Of a DNA stretch of 64,000 bases, positions 25,783 to 36,800 are shown one piece after another. The stretch covers positions 25,516 to 89,515 of the forward strand of contig JAMPXH010000001.1 in assembly GCA_023701285.1 (NCBI GenBank). Direction: 5' to 3'. The translations under genes and the position numbers were made by a program. Origin of the DNA: Candidatus Didemnitutus sp. (GTDB lineage: Bacteria > Verrucomicrobiota > Verrucomicrobiia > Opitutales > Opitutaceae). Below the pieces are notes generated by a model, which worked only from the letters and a program-made list of their open reading frames with translations, was not told where the DNA came from and ran no database searches. Numbering within the stretch: the stretch's first letter is position 1; each line of letters opens with the position of its first letter.

Positions 25783-26868
25783 TCAACGCGCCCCTGCCAC
25801 CCGCAAGGCCTGCCAATCTTCCTTCACGGCCTCGACCATCTCCTGCACTTCCTCGTCCAGCAGCCAGAAATCCGGCCGCACTCCCGCCTCGTCCGCCAAT
25901 ACACTCCAGCCGGGCTGCTGCGCGAGTTCACCATCCGACTCGCTGAGTCGGGAACCGCTGAAACCCAGGCCGTGACGCTTGGCCAGATAGTTCGCCAAGC
26001 TCACCAAGGCCACCAGCACCCGGTGAGTGGGAGCGGCCGCCGGATTCGCGTGATATTCGATCGCGGCAATCACCTCTGCCGGCAGACCGCCTTGCCGCGC
26101 GAACAGCGCCCCCGCTTCGCGATGCCCCACGCCGAGATGACTCAACTCCAACGCATCCAGGCCTGCGCCGTGATTCCATCCGGCGTCGAGCACGGCCCGG
26201 TATTTTTCCGACTCAACCGTGGCCAACACGATCTTGCCCACATCGTGCAACAGGCCGGCCAGATGCAACCCGGGCTCGGGTGCCACCTGCAAGCGCTGCT
26301 GCAGTTCCTCCGCCAGGGCCGCCGTGGCGAGCGAGTGGATCCAGAGGTGCCGCCAATCGAGCCCGGTCGCCACGTTCTGCGCGTCGCGCAACGTGAATAT
26401 CGCCTGCGTCAACGTGGATACCCGCCTCAAGCCGAGCATCTGCACCGCCGAGAAGACATCCTCGATCTTCCGTTCCGGCCGCACCAACGCCGAGTTGGCC
26501 AGACGGAGCACGCGCACACACAGGGCCGGATCCTTCTGCACGGCCGCAACCACCTCATCCACCGAACCGCCATCGCTTGTCGCCGCGCGCAGAAATCCCT
26601 GCGCCAGCGATTGCAGCGCCGGGATCTGCTGCAGGTTTTGCAACGCCTCCACGGTGCGTTTCCGCAGTGTCGGATCGGCTTGGAATAATTCATTCGCCCG
26701 CGACACGCCACCGCCCGATTGCGCCGACGGGTTCGGCAACACATCCGCTTCGGCCTCCTCCCGGAGACGCGACCGCAGCTCCGGGGCATGCGCCTCCGGG
26801 ACGAGGACAGGCGTCCGCATCCACCAAGCGCGCAAGCGCGCCCGCAGGGAGGCAAGTGTCATGAGCAT
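25783..26868 (-). CDS. HDOD domain protein
   Basis: The 361-residue protein carries an HDOD domain from about residue 75 to 285, with LQQIPALQSLAQ, the V-x-x-D-P-A-L region (VAAVQKDPALCVRVLRLANS), IEDVFSAVQMLGLRRVSTLT and an HD-like LAGLLHDVGKIVL. HDOD proteins are output or signalling domains related to HD phosphohydrolases and typically lack enzymatic activity; this one keeps HDVGK. The N-terminal 60 residues are variable. Start ATG 26868 has AGGGG 8 bases upstream; a second Met two codons on is also possible. It is divergent from mutT. Confidence 0.85.
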   Translation of the reverse strand: MLMTLASLRARLRAWWMRTPVLVPEAHAPELRSRLREEAEADVLPNPSAQSGGGVSRANELFQADPTLRKRTVEALQNLQQIPALQSLAQGFLRAATSDGGSVDEVVAAVQKDPALCVRVLRLANSALVRPERKIEDVFSAVQMLGLRRVSTLTQAIFTLRDAQNVATGLDWRHLWIHSLATAALAEELQQRLQVAPEPGLHLAGLLHDVGKIVLATVESEKYRAVLDAGWNHGAGLDALELSHLGVGHREAGALFARQGGLPAEVIAAIEYHANPAAAPTHRVLVALVSLANYLAKRHGLGFSGSRLSESDGELAQQPGWSVLADEAGVRPDFWLLDEEVQEMVEAVKEDWQALRVAGAR

Positions 26869-26921
26869 TGATTCGCCCCTGCGTCATCGTCTCACTCGCC
26901 GCACCGCTTCAGCGGAAACTC

Positions 26922-27341
26922 ATGTCCGCCTCCGCCGTTCCCTCCCCGCCGCCCGTGCCGGTCGTCTGCGCCGTCATCGAACGCGGCGGCCTGGTCCTCC
27001 TCGCCCAACGCCCCGCGCACAAGCTGCTGCCTTTGAAATGGGAATTCGCCGGCGGCAAGGTCGAGCCCGGCGAAGACCCCGCCGCCGCCATCGTGCGCGA
27101 GATCCGCGAGGAGCTCGGCTGCTCCATCGCGATCACGCGCGCGCTGCCACGCTTCGTGCACGATTACGGCCGCGTGGTCATCGAGATGATTCCCTTCCTC
27201 TGCACTCTCGCGCCCGGCGCGCCCGAACCGCACGCGCACGAACACGTCGCCCTCGCGTGGGTCCGCCCGGACGAGTTCGAACGCTACGACCTCGCCGCCG
27301 CCGACTGGCCCGTGGTCGCCGCCTATCGCGCCACGCACTGA
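26922..27341 (+). CDS. mutT: Nudix hydrolase, MutT-type
   Basis: The 139-residue protein has a complete Nudix box, GGKVEPGEDPAAAIVREIRE then ELGC (G-x5-E-x7-R-E-U-x-E-E-x-G-U), and a preceding PLKWEFAGG as in 8-oxo-dGTP diphosphatases. Such enzymes remove oxidised nucleotides and prevent mutations. The ATG at 26922 starts a short Pro-rich leader just before the fold VVCAVIERGGLVLLAQRP. The gene is divergent from the HDOD gene with a 53-base gap. Substrate is inferred from family. Confidence 0.85.
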   Translation: MSASAVPSPPPVPVVCAVIERGGLVLLAQRPAHKLLPLKWEFAGGKVEPGEDPAAAIVREIREELGCSIAITRALPRFVHDYGRVVIEMIPFLCTLAPGAPEPHAHEHVALAWVRPDEFERYDLAAADWPVVAAYRATH

Positions 27342-27465
27342 GCGCACGAAACGCCGCCGCGGCGGCGTGGCGACCCCGCCAAGCAACGTAGCCTGACCGC
27401 GACCCCGCCTTCCACCTCACCCCGAGTCGCCCCTCCGCGCGCCCCGCGCACGTCGCGCGTGAACT

Positions 27466-27484
27466 TTACTTAATACGTAAGTTT
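27466..27484. promoter_or_regulatory. candidate operator upstream of gcdH
   Basis: ACTTA (27468-27472), ATACG, TAAGT (27478-27482) form an inverted repeat inside an AT-rich patch in otherwise very GC-rich DNA, about 120 bases before the gcdH ATG. It has the size of a TetR/GntR-type operator. The regulator is unknown. Confidence 0.35.
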
Positions 27485-27602
27485 CCCTCTGAGCGGCCCG
27501 AGGAAAAAGCGCGCTCGCACACTCACCCGTTCGCCCGTTTTCGCGCGGGTGCGCTTCCCGGTTGCGCCGCCCGGGACGTGTCATAACCTGCCCGCACGCC
27601 CC

Positions 27603-28796
<1,194 letters not shown>

Positions 28797-28857
28797 AGCA
28801 ACGCCGCCGGACCCGGCGGCAGGAGCGCTTGCCCGGCGGCGACAGGTGTCGACCGGG

Positions 28858-28889
28858 GAAAGAAAAAGCCCGCTGCACCAGCAGCGGGC
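28858..28889 (-). terminator. intrinsic terminator of the PEP-CTERM gene
   Basis: On the minus strand GCCCGCTGC pairs with GCAGCGGGC around a 4-base loop and is followed by TTTTTCTTT. It lies 28 bases past the stop of the gene at 28917. Confidence 0.9.
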
Positions 28890-28916
28890 GGTGAACCAAC
28901 CGAGCGTAGCCCCGGA

Positions 28917-29813
28917 TCAAATCTTCGCCTTGCGGCGACGATGGATCATCACGCCGCACAGGGCCGCGAGCCCGGCGAGCGCCGCGTAGGTCGAGGGCTC
29001 GGGGATCGGGGTCAGCGTGGCGTTGAAGGTGAAGTCGCTCACGAAGGCCGAGCCGTTCGTGCCGCCGGCAGCGGAATTCAGGGAGGACAGCGTCCAAAGG
29101 TAGCCGATGGCCTGCACATCGTTGAACACCGGTGTCGCGGCGGTGCCGATCGAGTTCAGACTGGCGGTGTTGTAATTACTCCAGCCCGTGAACGCGCTGC
29201 CGAAAGTGGAGGAGACCGTCTTGAGCGTCCCGGCCGTGTAGCTGATGGTGTTCGAGACATACCAATCCGAACCGTTCTTGATCAGGACGCGGAAATTGGT
29301 GTTGGCCACCTGATAGCCGCTGCTCGCGAGGAAGAACGACAGGTTGACGGACTCGGTGCCGCTGATCGAGACCGTGGAGGACGAGCCGCCATTCAGGAAC
29401 TCGGACTTGGGGAACGCGACCGCCGCGTAGAACTTCTGCTGCCCGTCGCCGGTGGTGCCGCTCCAAGTCGGGTAGAACCGGAAGGCATCGTTGCCGGCGG
29501 TGCCGCTCTGGGCCGCCGTGGTGTTGTTTTTCACGAGCATGCCGGTGGTGGCGTTCCACTGGCCGGTGCCGTTCGTGCCCACCACGGAGGCGCCGCCGTA
29601 GAAGTTGGGCCCGCTGTAGCCGGATTGCGGGTTGAATTCGGAGACCAGATCGAAGGCCCTGCCCGAAGTCGTGTAGCCGTTGAACAGGGCGTCGCCAGCC
29701 ACATAGGTCGACGAGGTGCCCCAATCGACGATGGTGGTCTGGGCGTGCGCGACACTGGCCACGAACACGGCAGCCGCGATGAGCGCGGCCAATTTGGGTG
29801 AGAAACGATTCAT
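28917..29813 (-). CDS. PEP-CTERM sorting-domain surface protein
   Basis: The 298-residue protein has a signal peptide (MNRFSPKLAALIAAAVFVAS, then VAHAQ) and a beta-rich, Gly/Ser/Thr-rich body. It ends with a textbook PEP-CTERM anchor: PIPEPSTYAALAGLAALCGV followed by MIHRRRK, i.e. PEP motif, membrane span and basic tail. Such proteins are processed by exosortase and retained or released with exopolysaccharide. The ATG at 29813 was chosen because it starts the signal peptide; an extension to 29849 is possible. A palindrome lies in its 5' region (29830-29847). Confidence 0.88.
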   Translation of the reverse strand: MNRFSPKLAALIAAAVFVASVAHAQTTIVDWGTSSTYVAGDALFNGYTTSGRAFDLVSEFNPQSGYSGPNFYGGASVVGTNGTGQWNATTGMLVKNNTTAAQSGTAGNDAFRFYPTWSGTTGDGQQKFYAAVAFPKSEFLNGGSSSTVSISGTESVNLSFFLASSGYQVANTNFRVLIKNGSDWYVSNTISYTAGTLKTVSSTFGSAFTGWSNYNTASLNSIGTAATPVFNDVQAIGYLWTLSSLNSAAGGTNGSAFVSDFTFNATLTPIPEPSTYAALAGLAALCGVMIHRRRKAKI

Positions 29814-29829
29814 TGCGATGGGGGGATGC

Positions 29830-29847
29830 GCGAAGCGGTTGCTTCGC
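29830..29847. promoter_or_regulatory. perfect palindromic hairpin in the PEP-CTERM 5' region
   Basis: GCGAAGC (29830-29836), GGTT, GCTTCGC (29841-29847) form a perfect 7-bp hairpin 17 bases upstream of the ATG. It could be an mRNA structure that shields the ribosome site or an operator between the divergent genes. Confidence 0.35.
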
Positions 29848-30085
29848 AAATGGGGTATTCTGCCAAGGCGCGCATCATACCAACTGTCCCGCGCTCCCGC
29901 ATTCCCCCGTTAGAGTGAAAGGCGCTCCCGCGCCGCCGACGCTGGCCGCACGCCCCGCGGCGGGCGCCACATGTTCCCCCCGAACGGGTGAATTGTCCGG
30001 CGGCCGGGCCGGTGATAAGCTGACCCGCCACACCGACACCCCGCCCGGGTGCCAGTCGTGCACCCCTCGCCCCACCCCTGCTGCC

Positions 30086-32416
30086 ATGAAATCTACGTCC
30101 GGACGGTTCACGCTCCGCTGTTTCGCCTATGCGGCGATGCTCTCCTTGGCTCTTTGCCCGGCCTTCGCCCAAAGCCTCAACTGGACCGGCGGCAACCTGG
30201 CCACCAATAACGGCTGGGCGTCCGGCACCGCCGGCACCCTGACGAACTGGGAGGGCAACGTGCTGCCCGTGGCGATCACGCCCGTGGCCATCAACATCGC
30301 CACGGGAAACTTCACCCCGCCCAACACCTTCAACAACACCACCGGCAACCTGGTCAGCAGCTCGAATGACACCATGGCGTTCGGTGGGTCGTGGCAGATC
30401 ACCAGCCTCACCTTCAACAACGCCGCCGGGCAATTTCCCGCTCTCCTGCGGCTCAACGCCAATTTCGGCGCGGGCACGGGCACGCGCAATCAAACCATCC
30501 TCACCGACAGCAATGGCATGATGATCAATGTCGTGAACGGCGCCGCGGTCCTCATCTCGGCGAACAGCAGCACGACGCCGCTGCAAAGCTTCGTGGGCTC
30601 CAACCTCAACCTGAACTACTCGGGCAACGGCATCATCAACGTGGACAGCACCTCCAGCCTCTCCATCGGCGGTAATGCGACCAATTTCAAGGCCGTCGCC
30701 GGACAGACCGCCGCCATCGTCAAGACCGGTGAAGGCTCGCTCACGCTGGGCGGCGGTGGATCGAATTACACCGGCGGTTTCACGCTCCAGGAAGGCACGG
30801 TCTACGTGGTCGCCAGCTCGAACACGACGGCGACTATCCCCGCCACCGGAAACCCGAACCCCAACTACGGCGCCGGCGCCTTCGGCTTTGGCGGCACCCT
30901 CACCATCAACGCCGGCACCAAGCTCGCGTCGAACGGCACGTCCACCAACGCCAACCGCGTGATCGACAACCCCGTCAACTTCATCGGCGGCACCGTGACG
31001 CTGGGCGACACGACCAACAATGGCACCGTCACGTTCTCCTCCAGCGTTTTCGAGGGTAAGATCACCCTCTCGGCCAACACGACCGTAAATGCGTTGAGCA
31101 ACGTGAACTTCACCCGTGAGGTCACCGGCAGCGGCTCCCTGACCAAGACGGGCCCGGGCACCCTCTCGCTCGGCACCGTTCACACCTACACCGGTGGCAC
31201 GATCATCCAGGGCGGCATGCTTCAGATGTCCGACAGTGACAAGCTCCCCGTCGGCAGCGAAGTGACCTTCGACGGCGGCGCCCTCCGCATCGCCGGCAAC
31301 ACCAGCTTCACCGCCAACCACATCACCACACTCACCTCGAACGGCGCCACCTTCAACATCGCCGGCGGCGTCACCCTGACTTGGTCCGGCAACATCTCCG
31401 GCACCGGCGGCCTCAGCACCGCGGGCAGCGGCGCCACCGGTGGCCTCACCCTCTCCGGCCTCAACACCTACGCTGGCCCCACCGACATCGCCGCCGGCAA
31501 ACTCAAGGTCAACGGCTCGCTCGCCAGCGCCGTCACCATCGCCAGCGGCGCCGATCTCTCCGGCACCGGCACGCTCCACGGCGCCGTGCAAGTCAGCGGC
31601 ACTCACCACCCGGGCAATTCCGCCGGCGTCCAGACCTTCACTAGCAACCTCACTTACGGCACCGACGCGAGCATCGGTTGGGAACTCGCGGACAACTCCA
31701 CGGCCGCCGGCAGCTTCGATCAGGTGATCGTCGGCGGCACGCTCGACTTCGCCGGCCCCACCACGCTCGCGCTCTCCTTCGCCGGCACCAATTCCGCCGT
31801 GGTATGGCAAAACGCCTTCTGGCTCGAAGCCCGTTCGTGGCTGGTGTTCGACGCCGCGACCCTGACCAACTTCCAGAACCTGACCCTCAGCAGCCCGGCA
31901 ACGTGGACCGACTCCACCGGCGCCACCCTCGAGACCGCCCTCCCCGGCGCCACCTTCACCCTCTCCCAATCCGGCCAGAAGGTTTACCTCAACTACGCCC
32001 CCGTGCCCGTCATCGCCGACCCCTACACCCTCTGGCGGCAGGAATACTTCTCCCTCGCGGAGCTCGACCTCCCCACCGTCAGCGGCCCGCTCGCCGACCC
32101 CGATGCCGACGGCCTCGACAACCTCCTGGAATACGCGCTCGGGCTCGATCCGCGCCAAGCGGACTCCGCCGCGCTCCCCGCCGCCACGGCCGAGGACGGC
32201 TACTGGGTCTTCCATTACACGCGCCCGCTGAACCGCAGCGACGTGAGCTACAGCGTGGAAGTCTCCACCGACCTGCAGTCGTGGAGCACGAGCGTCATCG
32301 ACCACGAACAGATGGCCGTGGCGGGCGAAACCGCCACCTGGCGCGCGCGCTATCCGCAGACCGGCGCGCCCAAAGCGTTCTTCCGCCTCAGCGTCACGCC
32401 CCTCGTGACGCAGTAA
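30086..32416 (+). CDS. secreted autotransporter-associated beta-strand repeat protein
   Basis: The 776-residue protein has a signal peptide (about residues 1-31) and a long beta-helical region of Gly/Thr/Asn-rich repeats. Repeats such as LTKTGPGTLSLGTVHTYTGG, VKTGEGSLTLGGGGSNYTGG and GGLTLSGLNTYAGPTDIAAG match the autotransporter-associated beta-strand (PATR) pattern. The C-terminal 130 residues are not an autotransporter barrel but the shared module DPDADGLDNLLEYALGLDP ... TWRARYPQTGAPKAFFRL. It is thus a surface or secreted filament-like protein. It starts at ATG 30086. A palindromic repeat element (32427-32507) follows directly. Confidence 0.85.
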   Translation: MKSTSGRFTLRCFAYAAMLSLALCPAFAQSLNWTGGNLATNNGWASGTAGTLTNWEGNVLPVAITPVAINIATGNFTPPNTFNNTTGNLVSSSNDTMAFGGSWQITSLTFNNAAGQFPALLRLNANFGAGTGTRNQTILTDSNGMMINVVNGAAVLISANSSTTPLQSFVGSNLNLNYSGNGIINVDSTSSLSIGGNATNFKAVAGQTAAIVKTGEGSLTLGGGGSNYTGGFTLQEGTVYVVASSNTTATIPATGNPNPNYGAGAFGFGGTLTINAGTKLASNGTSTNANRVIDNPVNFIGGTVTLGDTTNNGTVTFSSSVFEGKITLSANTTVNALSNVNFTREVTGSGSLTKTGPGTLSLGTVHTYTGGTIIQGGMLQMSDSDKLPVGSEVTFDGGALRIAGNTSFTANHITTLTSNGATFNIAGGVTLTWSGNISGTGGLSTAGSGATGGLTLSGLNTYAGPTDIAAGKLKVNGSLASAVTIASGADLSGTGTLHGAVQVSGTHHPGNSAGVQTFTSNLTYGTDASIGWELADNSTAAGSFDQVIVGGTLDFAGPTTLALSFAGTNSAVVWQNAFWLEARSWLVFDAATLTNFQNLTLSSPATWTDSTGATLETALPGATFTLSQSGQKVYLNYAPVPVIADPYTLWRQEYFSLAELDLPTVSGPLADPDADGLDNLLEYALGLDPRQADSAALPAATAEDGYWVFHYTRPLNRSDVSYSVEVSTDLQSWSTSVIDHEQMAVAGETATWRARYPQTGAPKAFFRLSVTPLVTQ

Positions 32417-32426
32417 CCAAAACTTT

Positions 32427-32507
32427 TCCTGTGGGACCGGATCTGCATCCGGTCCGCCTGTCCTTCGCCGTCCATGGCGATCCGGGGCGAATTCGGTCCC
32501 ACCGGAA
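32427..32507 (+). repeat. imperfect palindromic repeat, copy 1 (same orientation as upstream gene)
   Basis: The element begins CCTGTGGGACCGG, contains CGCCGTCCATGGCGATCCGG, and ends CGGTCCCACCGGAA, so its ends form an inverted repeat. A second homologous copy in minus orientation occupies 42804-42886. Both copies lie a short distance after the stop codon of a gene for a secreted protein with the common C-terminal module. Confidence 0.6.
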
Positions 32508-32573
32508 GCTCTTTCCTCCACGCGTGACGGCCACCGCATCGGCGGCCGCGAGACGCGCCCGACCGCACCGCGC

Positions 32574-33032
32574 TCAACCCCGGTAAGCCGCGCAGCGGCT
32601 CGACCAATCGCGCGAGCCCGCCGCCGGGTGCCCGGACTTCATGCGGTTCTGACACACCGCGCACAGGCACTCGATTTCATCGATGCCGATCAGGCGGAAC
32701 CGCGCCAGCGCCACGTCCAGCTCCCGCGGTTGCAGGAACGGTGCCACGGCGCGCAGGGCGAGCTCGCCGGTCGCATAGAACTTCGCCAGTGGGTTCATGC
32801 GGCAATCGCAGTGCCGCTCCAACGGCAGCCGCAGCGAGCTGCGCCGCGCCATCACCGCGAGATCCTTCCGCAACTGCGTGAGCACGGCCGTGATGGTGTC
32901 GTCCATCTTGAAGACGAGCGTGTCGGGATTGCCCAGCGCCGAGACGCTGGGTTCGCGACGCAACAGCGCCTCCCACTCGAATTTCCAGAGTGCGCGGCGT
33001 GCTTCCAGCTGAAGGATCGTCGATGCGTCCAT
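32574..33032 (-). CDS. hypothetical protein with Cys-rich C-terminal motif
   Basis: The 152-residue protein is mainly helical. Near its centre is HCDCRMNP, and near its end IDEIECLCAVCQNRM, so three to four Cys could bind a metal; nothing identifies a family. The start MDASTILQLEARRALWKFEW (33032) is preferred over an upstream extension to 33119 that is Arg/Lys-rich. It is transcribed away from the repeat gene and toward it (convergent). The gene is short of support, but the frame and the Cys pattern look real. Confidence 0.5.
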   Translation of the reverse strand: MDASTILQLEARRALWKFEWEALLRREPSVSALGNPDTLVFKMDDTITAVLTQLRKDLAVMARRSSLRLPLERHCDCRMNPLAKFYATGELALRAVAPFLQPRELDVALARFRLIGIDEIECLCAVCQNRMKSGHPAAGSRDWSSRCAAYRG

Positions 33033-33141
33033 GTGCCGCAGTATGCGCCGGACCGGGCCCGCGCGCCGCGCATGGATTGGCGACGTCTCTGCGCCGGTTT
33101 TCTTCCGCGCTCCCTTCACCGCTCGGCGCCCACCCGGGCGC

Positions 33142-33717
33142 TCAAAACGACAACCGCCGCTCCCGCGCCACGAACCAAACCGGCTGCGCCTCGTCGTCGA
33201 GGAACGGACTGATCCGCACCTCCGCCCGGTAACGGCTCCCGTCCTTGTGGTAGTTCACCAGCTGCTCGCGGCAGCTGCGCCGGCCCCGCACCGCCGCGCG
33301 GATGCGTTGCACCGTCTCGGGGTCGGTCTCCGGCCCCTGCAACAATTCGCCGGGCTTGCGTCCCTTCAACTCGTCGAGCTGGTAACCGCACAGCGCGGTG
33401 AACGCCGCGTTCACCCACACGATCCGCCCGAGCGGATCGGTCACGACGAGCGATTCCGGCTCCTTCTCCTGCGCCACAGCGTCCGCCGCGACCAGGATCC
33501 GCAGCTTCAACTCCGCCGGCGGCGTCGCGCGCGCGGGGGAAGCCGCTTCGGGCAACAGCGTCAGCGCCGCGGCCTCCTGTAGCACGGCGACATGCTCCTG
33601 CAGCTCGCGGTCGAACTCCACCAACACGCCAAAGCCCTCGCGTTCCTCTGGGCTCATGGCCCCGGACACGTAGAGCGCCGCACGGTCTTGGAGGAGTTCG
33701 GACAACACAACCTTCAT
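33142..33717 (-). CDS. anti-sigma-like N-terminus fused to a PAS domain
   Basis: The 191-residue protein has two parts. Residues 1-80 (ALYVSGAMSPEEREGFGVLV, then helical DRELQEHVAVLQEAAALTLL) resemble the helical N-terminal region of RskA/ChrR-type anti-sigma factors (ALYALGALSPEER...). Residues 88-185 form a PAS domain of LOV type: VTDPLGRIVWVNAAFTALCG, YQLDELKGRKPGELLQGPET, and HKDGSRYRAEVRISPF. The LOV adduct Cys is absent (GRKPGELLQ instead of GRNCRFLQ). No sigma gene is adjacent. Signal and partner are unknown. Confidence 0.6.
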   Translation of the reverse strand: MKVVLSELLQDRAALYVSGAMSPEEREGFGVLVEFDRELQEHVAVLQEAAALTLLPEAASPARATPPAELKLRILVAADAVAQEKEPESLVVTDPLGRIVWVNAAFTALCGYQLDELKGRKPGELLQGPETDPETVQRIRAAVRGRRSCREQLVNYHKDGSRYRAEVRISPFLDDEAQPVWFVARERRLSF

Positions 33718-33828
33718 GCAAGTCGTCCCGCCCCCACAGTCAAAACCGGATTCCCCTTCTGCCCACCGGTAGGGCGAGTTGTCCCCAACGAGCCGCTCAT
33801 GCGCCCGCCGCCCACCGCCAGCGCCGGC

Positions 33829-36800
33829 TCAACCGGCCACGATGTTCACGCTCACTTGCAGGCGGAAGAACACAGCCGTTGCCGCACCGCGCGGCAGCGT
33901 GGCCTGCCAGATCTCGCGGTCACCCTCGGTGCCGACATGCGTGAGCGTGACCGCCTCCGACGCCCATTCCACCAAGTCGCTCGATGCCTGCACCGTGTAG
34001 CTCACATCCGCGCGCCCGACCGGCTTCGTGAACGTGAAGGTCCACGCCTCGGCACCCAGCTCCACCTGCGGCGCAAGCGCGGCGGCATCCGCCGCGCGCG
34101 GATCGGTGCCGAGCCCGTATTCGATCAGGTTGGCGAGACCGTCCGCGTCGGGATCGGCCTCCGCTCCGCTGATCGTCTCCTGATCGAGTTCTCCGGGCAA
34201 AAAGGCGGCCGCCCGCCACGCCGCGAAATCGGGCGTGATGGTGAGCACGAGCGTCGCCGTGCCGGTGCCGATCGCGTTGGCGGCACCGAGCGCGAGCTGG
34301 AACGTGCCCGCGACCATCGGCGTGCCGCTGATGTAACCGGTCTCCGGATTGAAATTCAGGCCCTCTGGGAGCGGCGCGGCGGCAAAGGCATCCGGCGCAC
34401 CCGACGCTTCGATCACGTAGATGAACGATTGCCCCACCTGCGCCTGCGCCGTGCGCGCGCTCGTGATTTGCGGCGCCGCGGGCACGAGCGCCGACGCGCG
34501 CACGAAGACCAGCCGGCCGTTGAGCGGCGCGCCCGGCGTGACGACGTCCGAGCTCTGCAACAACACGAAGCTGTCGTCGCCCCACCGGATCAGCTTCAAC
34601 GGCAGATGCGTGCTCTCCGGCAACGCGACCTCGCCGACGCGGCTGAATCCGCCCAGCTCGTAGCTGCGCAGCGCGGTGTTCACCACGCCGTAGGCCCGGC
34701 CGCGCGCCGTCTCCAACACCGGCACGCCGCCCGCGCCGGACGACAGCTCCGCGATCGTGCCGAGCGTGACGCCGGCCTTCGCATCGAACACCACGCCGGA
34801 GGCGCTGAGCGCCAGGTTGCCCGAGCTCACGAAGTCGCCCGCCGAGGCATTGAAGGCCGAGTAAGTGGGTCCGGCCGACAGGCCCGACGGGAAAACCGCC
34901 AGCCGCATCAACTGCTGCGTCCCGACCGTGTCGAGCGCGAGCAGCGTGTCGGCATCGGGCCCGCGCTCGAGCCGGTCGCCCGTGAAGAGTCCGAGGCTCG
35001 CGATCCGCGCCGTGGCGCCGTCGAACACATACACGCCACGATACGACATCGCGACGGCGATCGACTCCGGTTGCCCCGGCAACACCACGATGTCCGCCGC
35101 GGGGAACGTGCCGTAAGCCGACACCGGCATCGGAATCTCCAGCGCGACGGTGAAACTCTCCAAGTCCACGCGCAGCACCTTCGTCTCGTCGCCGAGGCCG
35201 ACGTAGAGGAACTCGCCGCCATCGCTGATCGCGAGCCGCCGCGGGTTGCCGCCGGTCTCAAGCGCGCGCAGCACGCGGCCCGTGCGGGCATCGAGCTCCA
35301 ACACGCGCTGGGCAAAGTCGGCCGCGCCCTGATTGCCCGTGCTCACATAGACGCGCGGCAAAACCGGGTGCGCGACCACGTCGGTGGCGTGCAGCAGCAG
35401 CGCGTTCACGGCTTCGGGCTCGTCCGCGAACACCGCCGACACGGCGCGCGCCGCCCCGTCGTTCTCCGGCACCGGATCGACCGCGCCCGAGAACACCGCC
35501 GCGCGCAGCACCGCCGGCCCGTAGGCCGCCGCCGTCAGCGCAAAGGTCAACGCGCGCGTCTCGCCCGCCGCGAGATCGCCGAGCCGCGCCACGACCGCGC
35601 CAGCCAGTGTCTCGAACGTCACGCCGGGCGTCACCCCGGGCGCGATCGCCATCGCGTAGTCGTTCCAGAAATCGAGCCGCACCGCCGGCGCCGGATTCGG
35701 GCCGTGGTTGGTCACCGTGAGCGTGAATTCCTGCGGCACGCCCGGCGTCAATTCGTCGCCGGTGCCGGGCGCGAAGACCACCGCCACATCCGTCGCCGGC
35801 GCCGTGGGCGCGAGCGCGGGATGCCGGAACACGACCACGTCGCCGCCGAACAGCCGCAACGCCACGCCATCCGCGCCCCAGCGTTGCAACTCCGCGATTT
35901 CACCGAGCCCGGCGGGGAGAGCCAGTTGCGCCAGCGGCCGCAGCGTCACGGCATCGAACACCCACAATCCGCCCGGCGATTGCGCCGCGTAGAAACGCCG
36001 CGCCGCCGCATCCGCGCCCACCGCCCACGCCGTCACATCCGTCGGCAGCGCCAGCCGCCCGCGGCCGCGCAACGCGAGCCCGTCGGCCACGACTCCCGTG
36101 CTGGCGATGACGAGATCGCCCGACGCCGCGAGCTTGGTCTGGAAGCCCCTGAACGGCGTGTCCGCCGCCGGCTGCACCGCGAGCGCGCCGGCCGTTACGG
36201 TCAACGCGGCGAAATCATGCCCGTCGTTGGACGTGTTGTAGCCATACACGACGCCCGGCCGCTGCGCCGCCGCCAGCTCGAGCAGCGGCGGGTTGCTCTG
36301 TTGCGCCACGAGCACGCCGTTGCGGTAGCTGCCGACGGTGGCGAACGAACTCGCCTGCGTCCGCTGGCCCACCAGCACCGTGTCCGGCGCACCCGGCACC
36401 ACCGCGAGATCGACCGGGTAATACGCATAGCTGTCGAACGGCGCCCCCAGCGCCCCGAGCGTGAGCGTCCGCACCACCGCCTGCGCGTTCAGATCGTATT
36501 GCACCACTTGGTTGCTGAAGCCGAGCCCGACGTAGGCGAACGCGCCGTCATCGCTTACCGCCAGCGACTGCGGCGCATTCCCCAACGCCGCCGAGGGCGT
36601 GAGGACGCCCGTGAGCGGATCGAGCGCCACGAGCGCGTTCGCGAGATTGCCCGCGGCGTTCGGCCCGGCAGTGAAGAGTAACCGCCCGCGCGTCGCATCC
36701 GCCGCGAGCGCCGCGGCCGCGACCGCCGCCACACGGAAAGGCTGCACCGCTGCGCTGACCGACGACACCCCGTCGACCATCACGCGCAGCCGCAAGGTCG

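Noticed and set aside
30086-32416. Classical type V autotransporter
   Set aside because: The repeats match autotransporter-associated strands, but there is no C-terminal beta barrel; the end is the common module instead.
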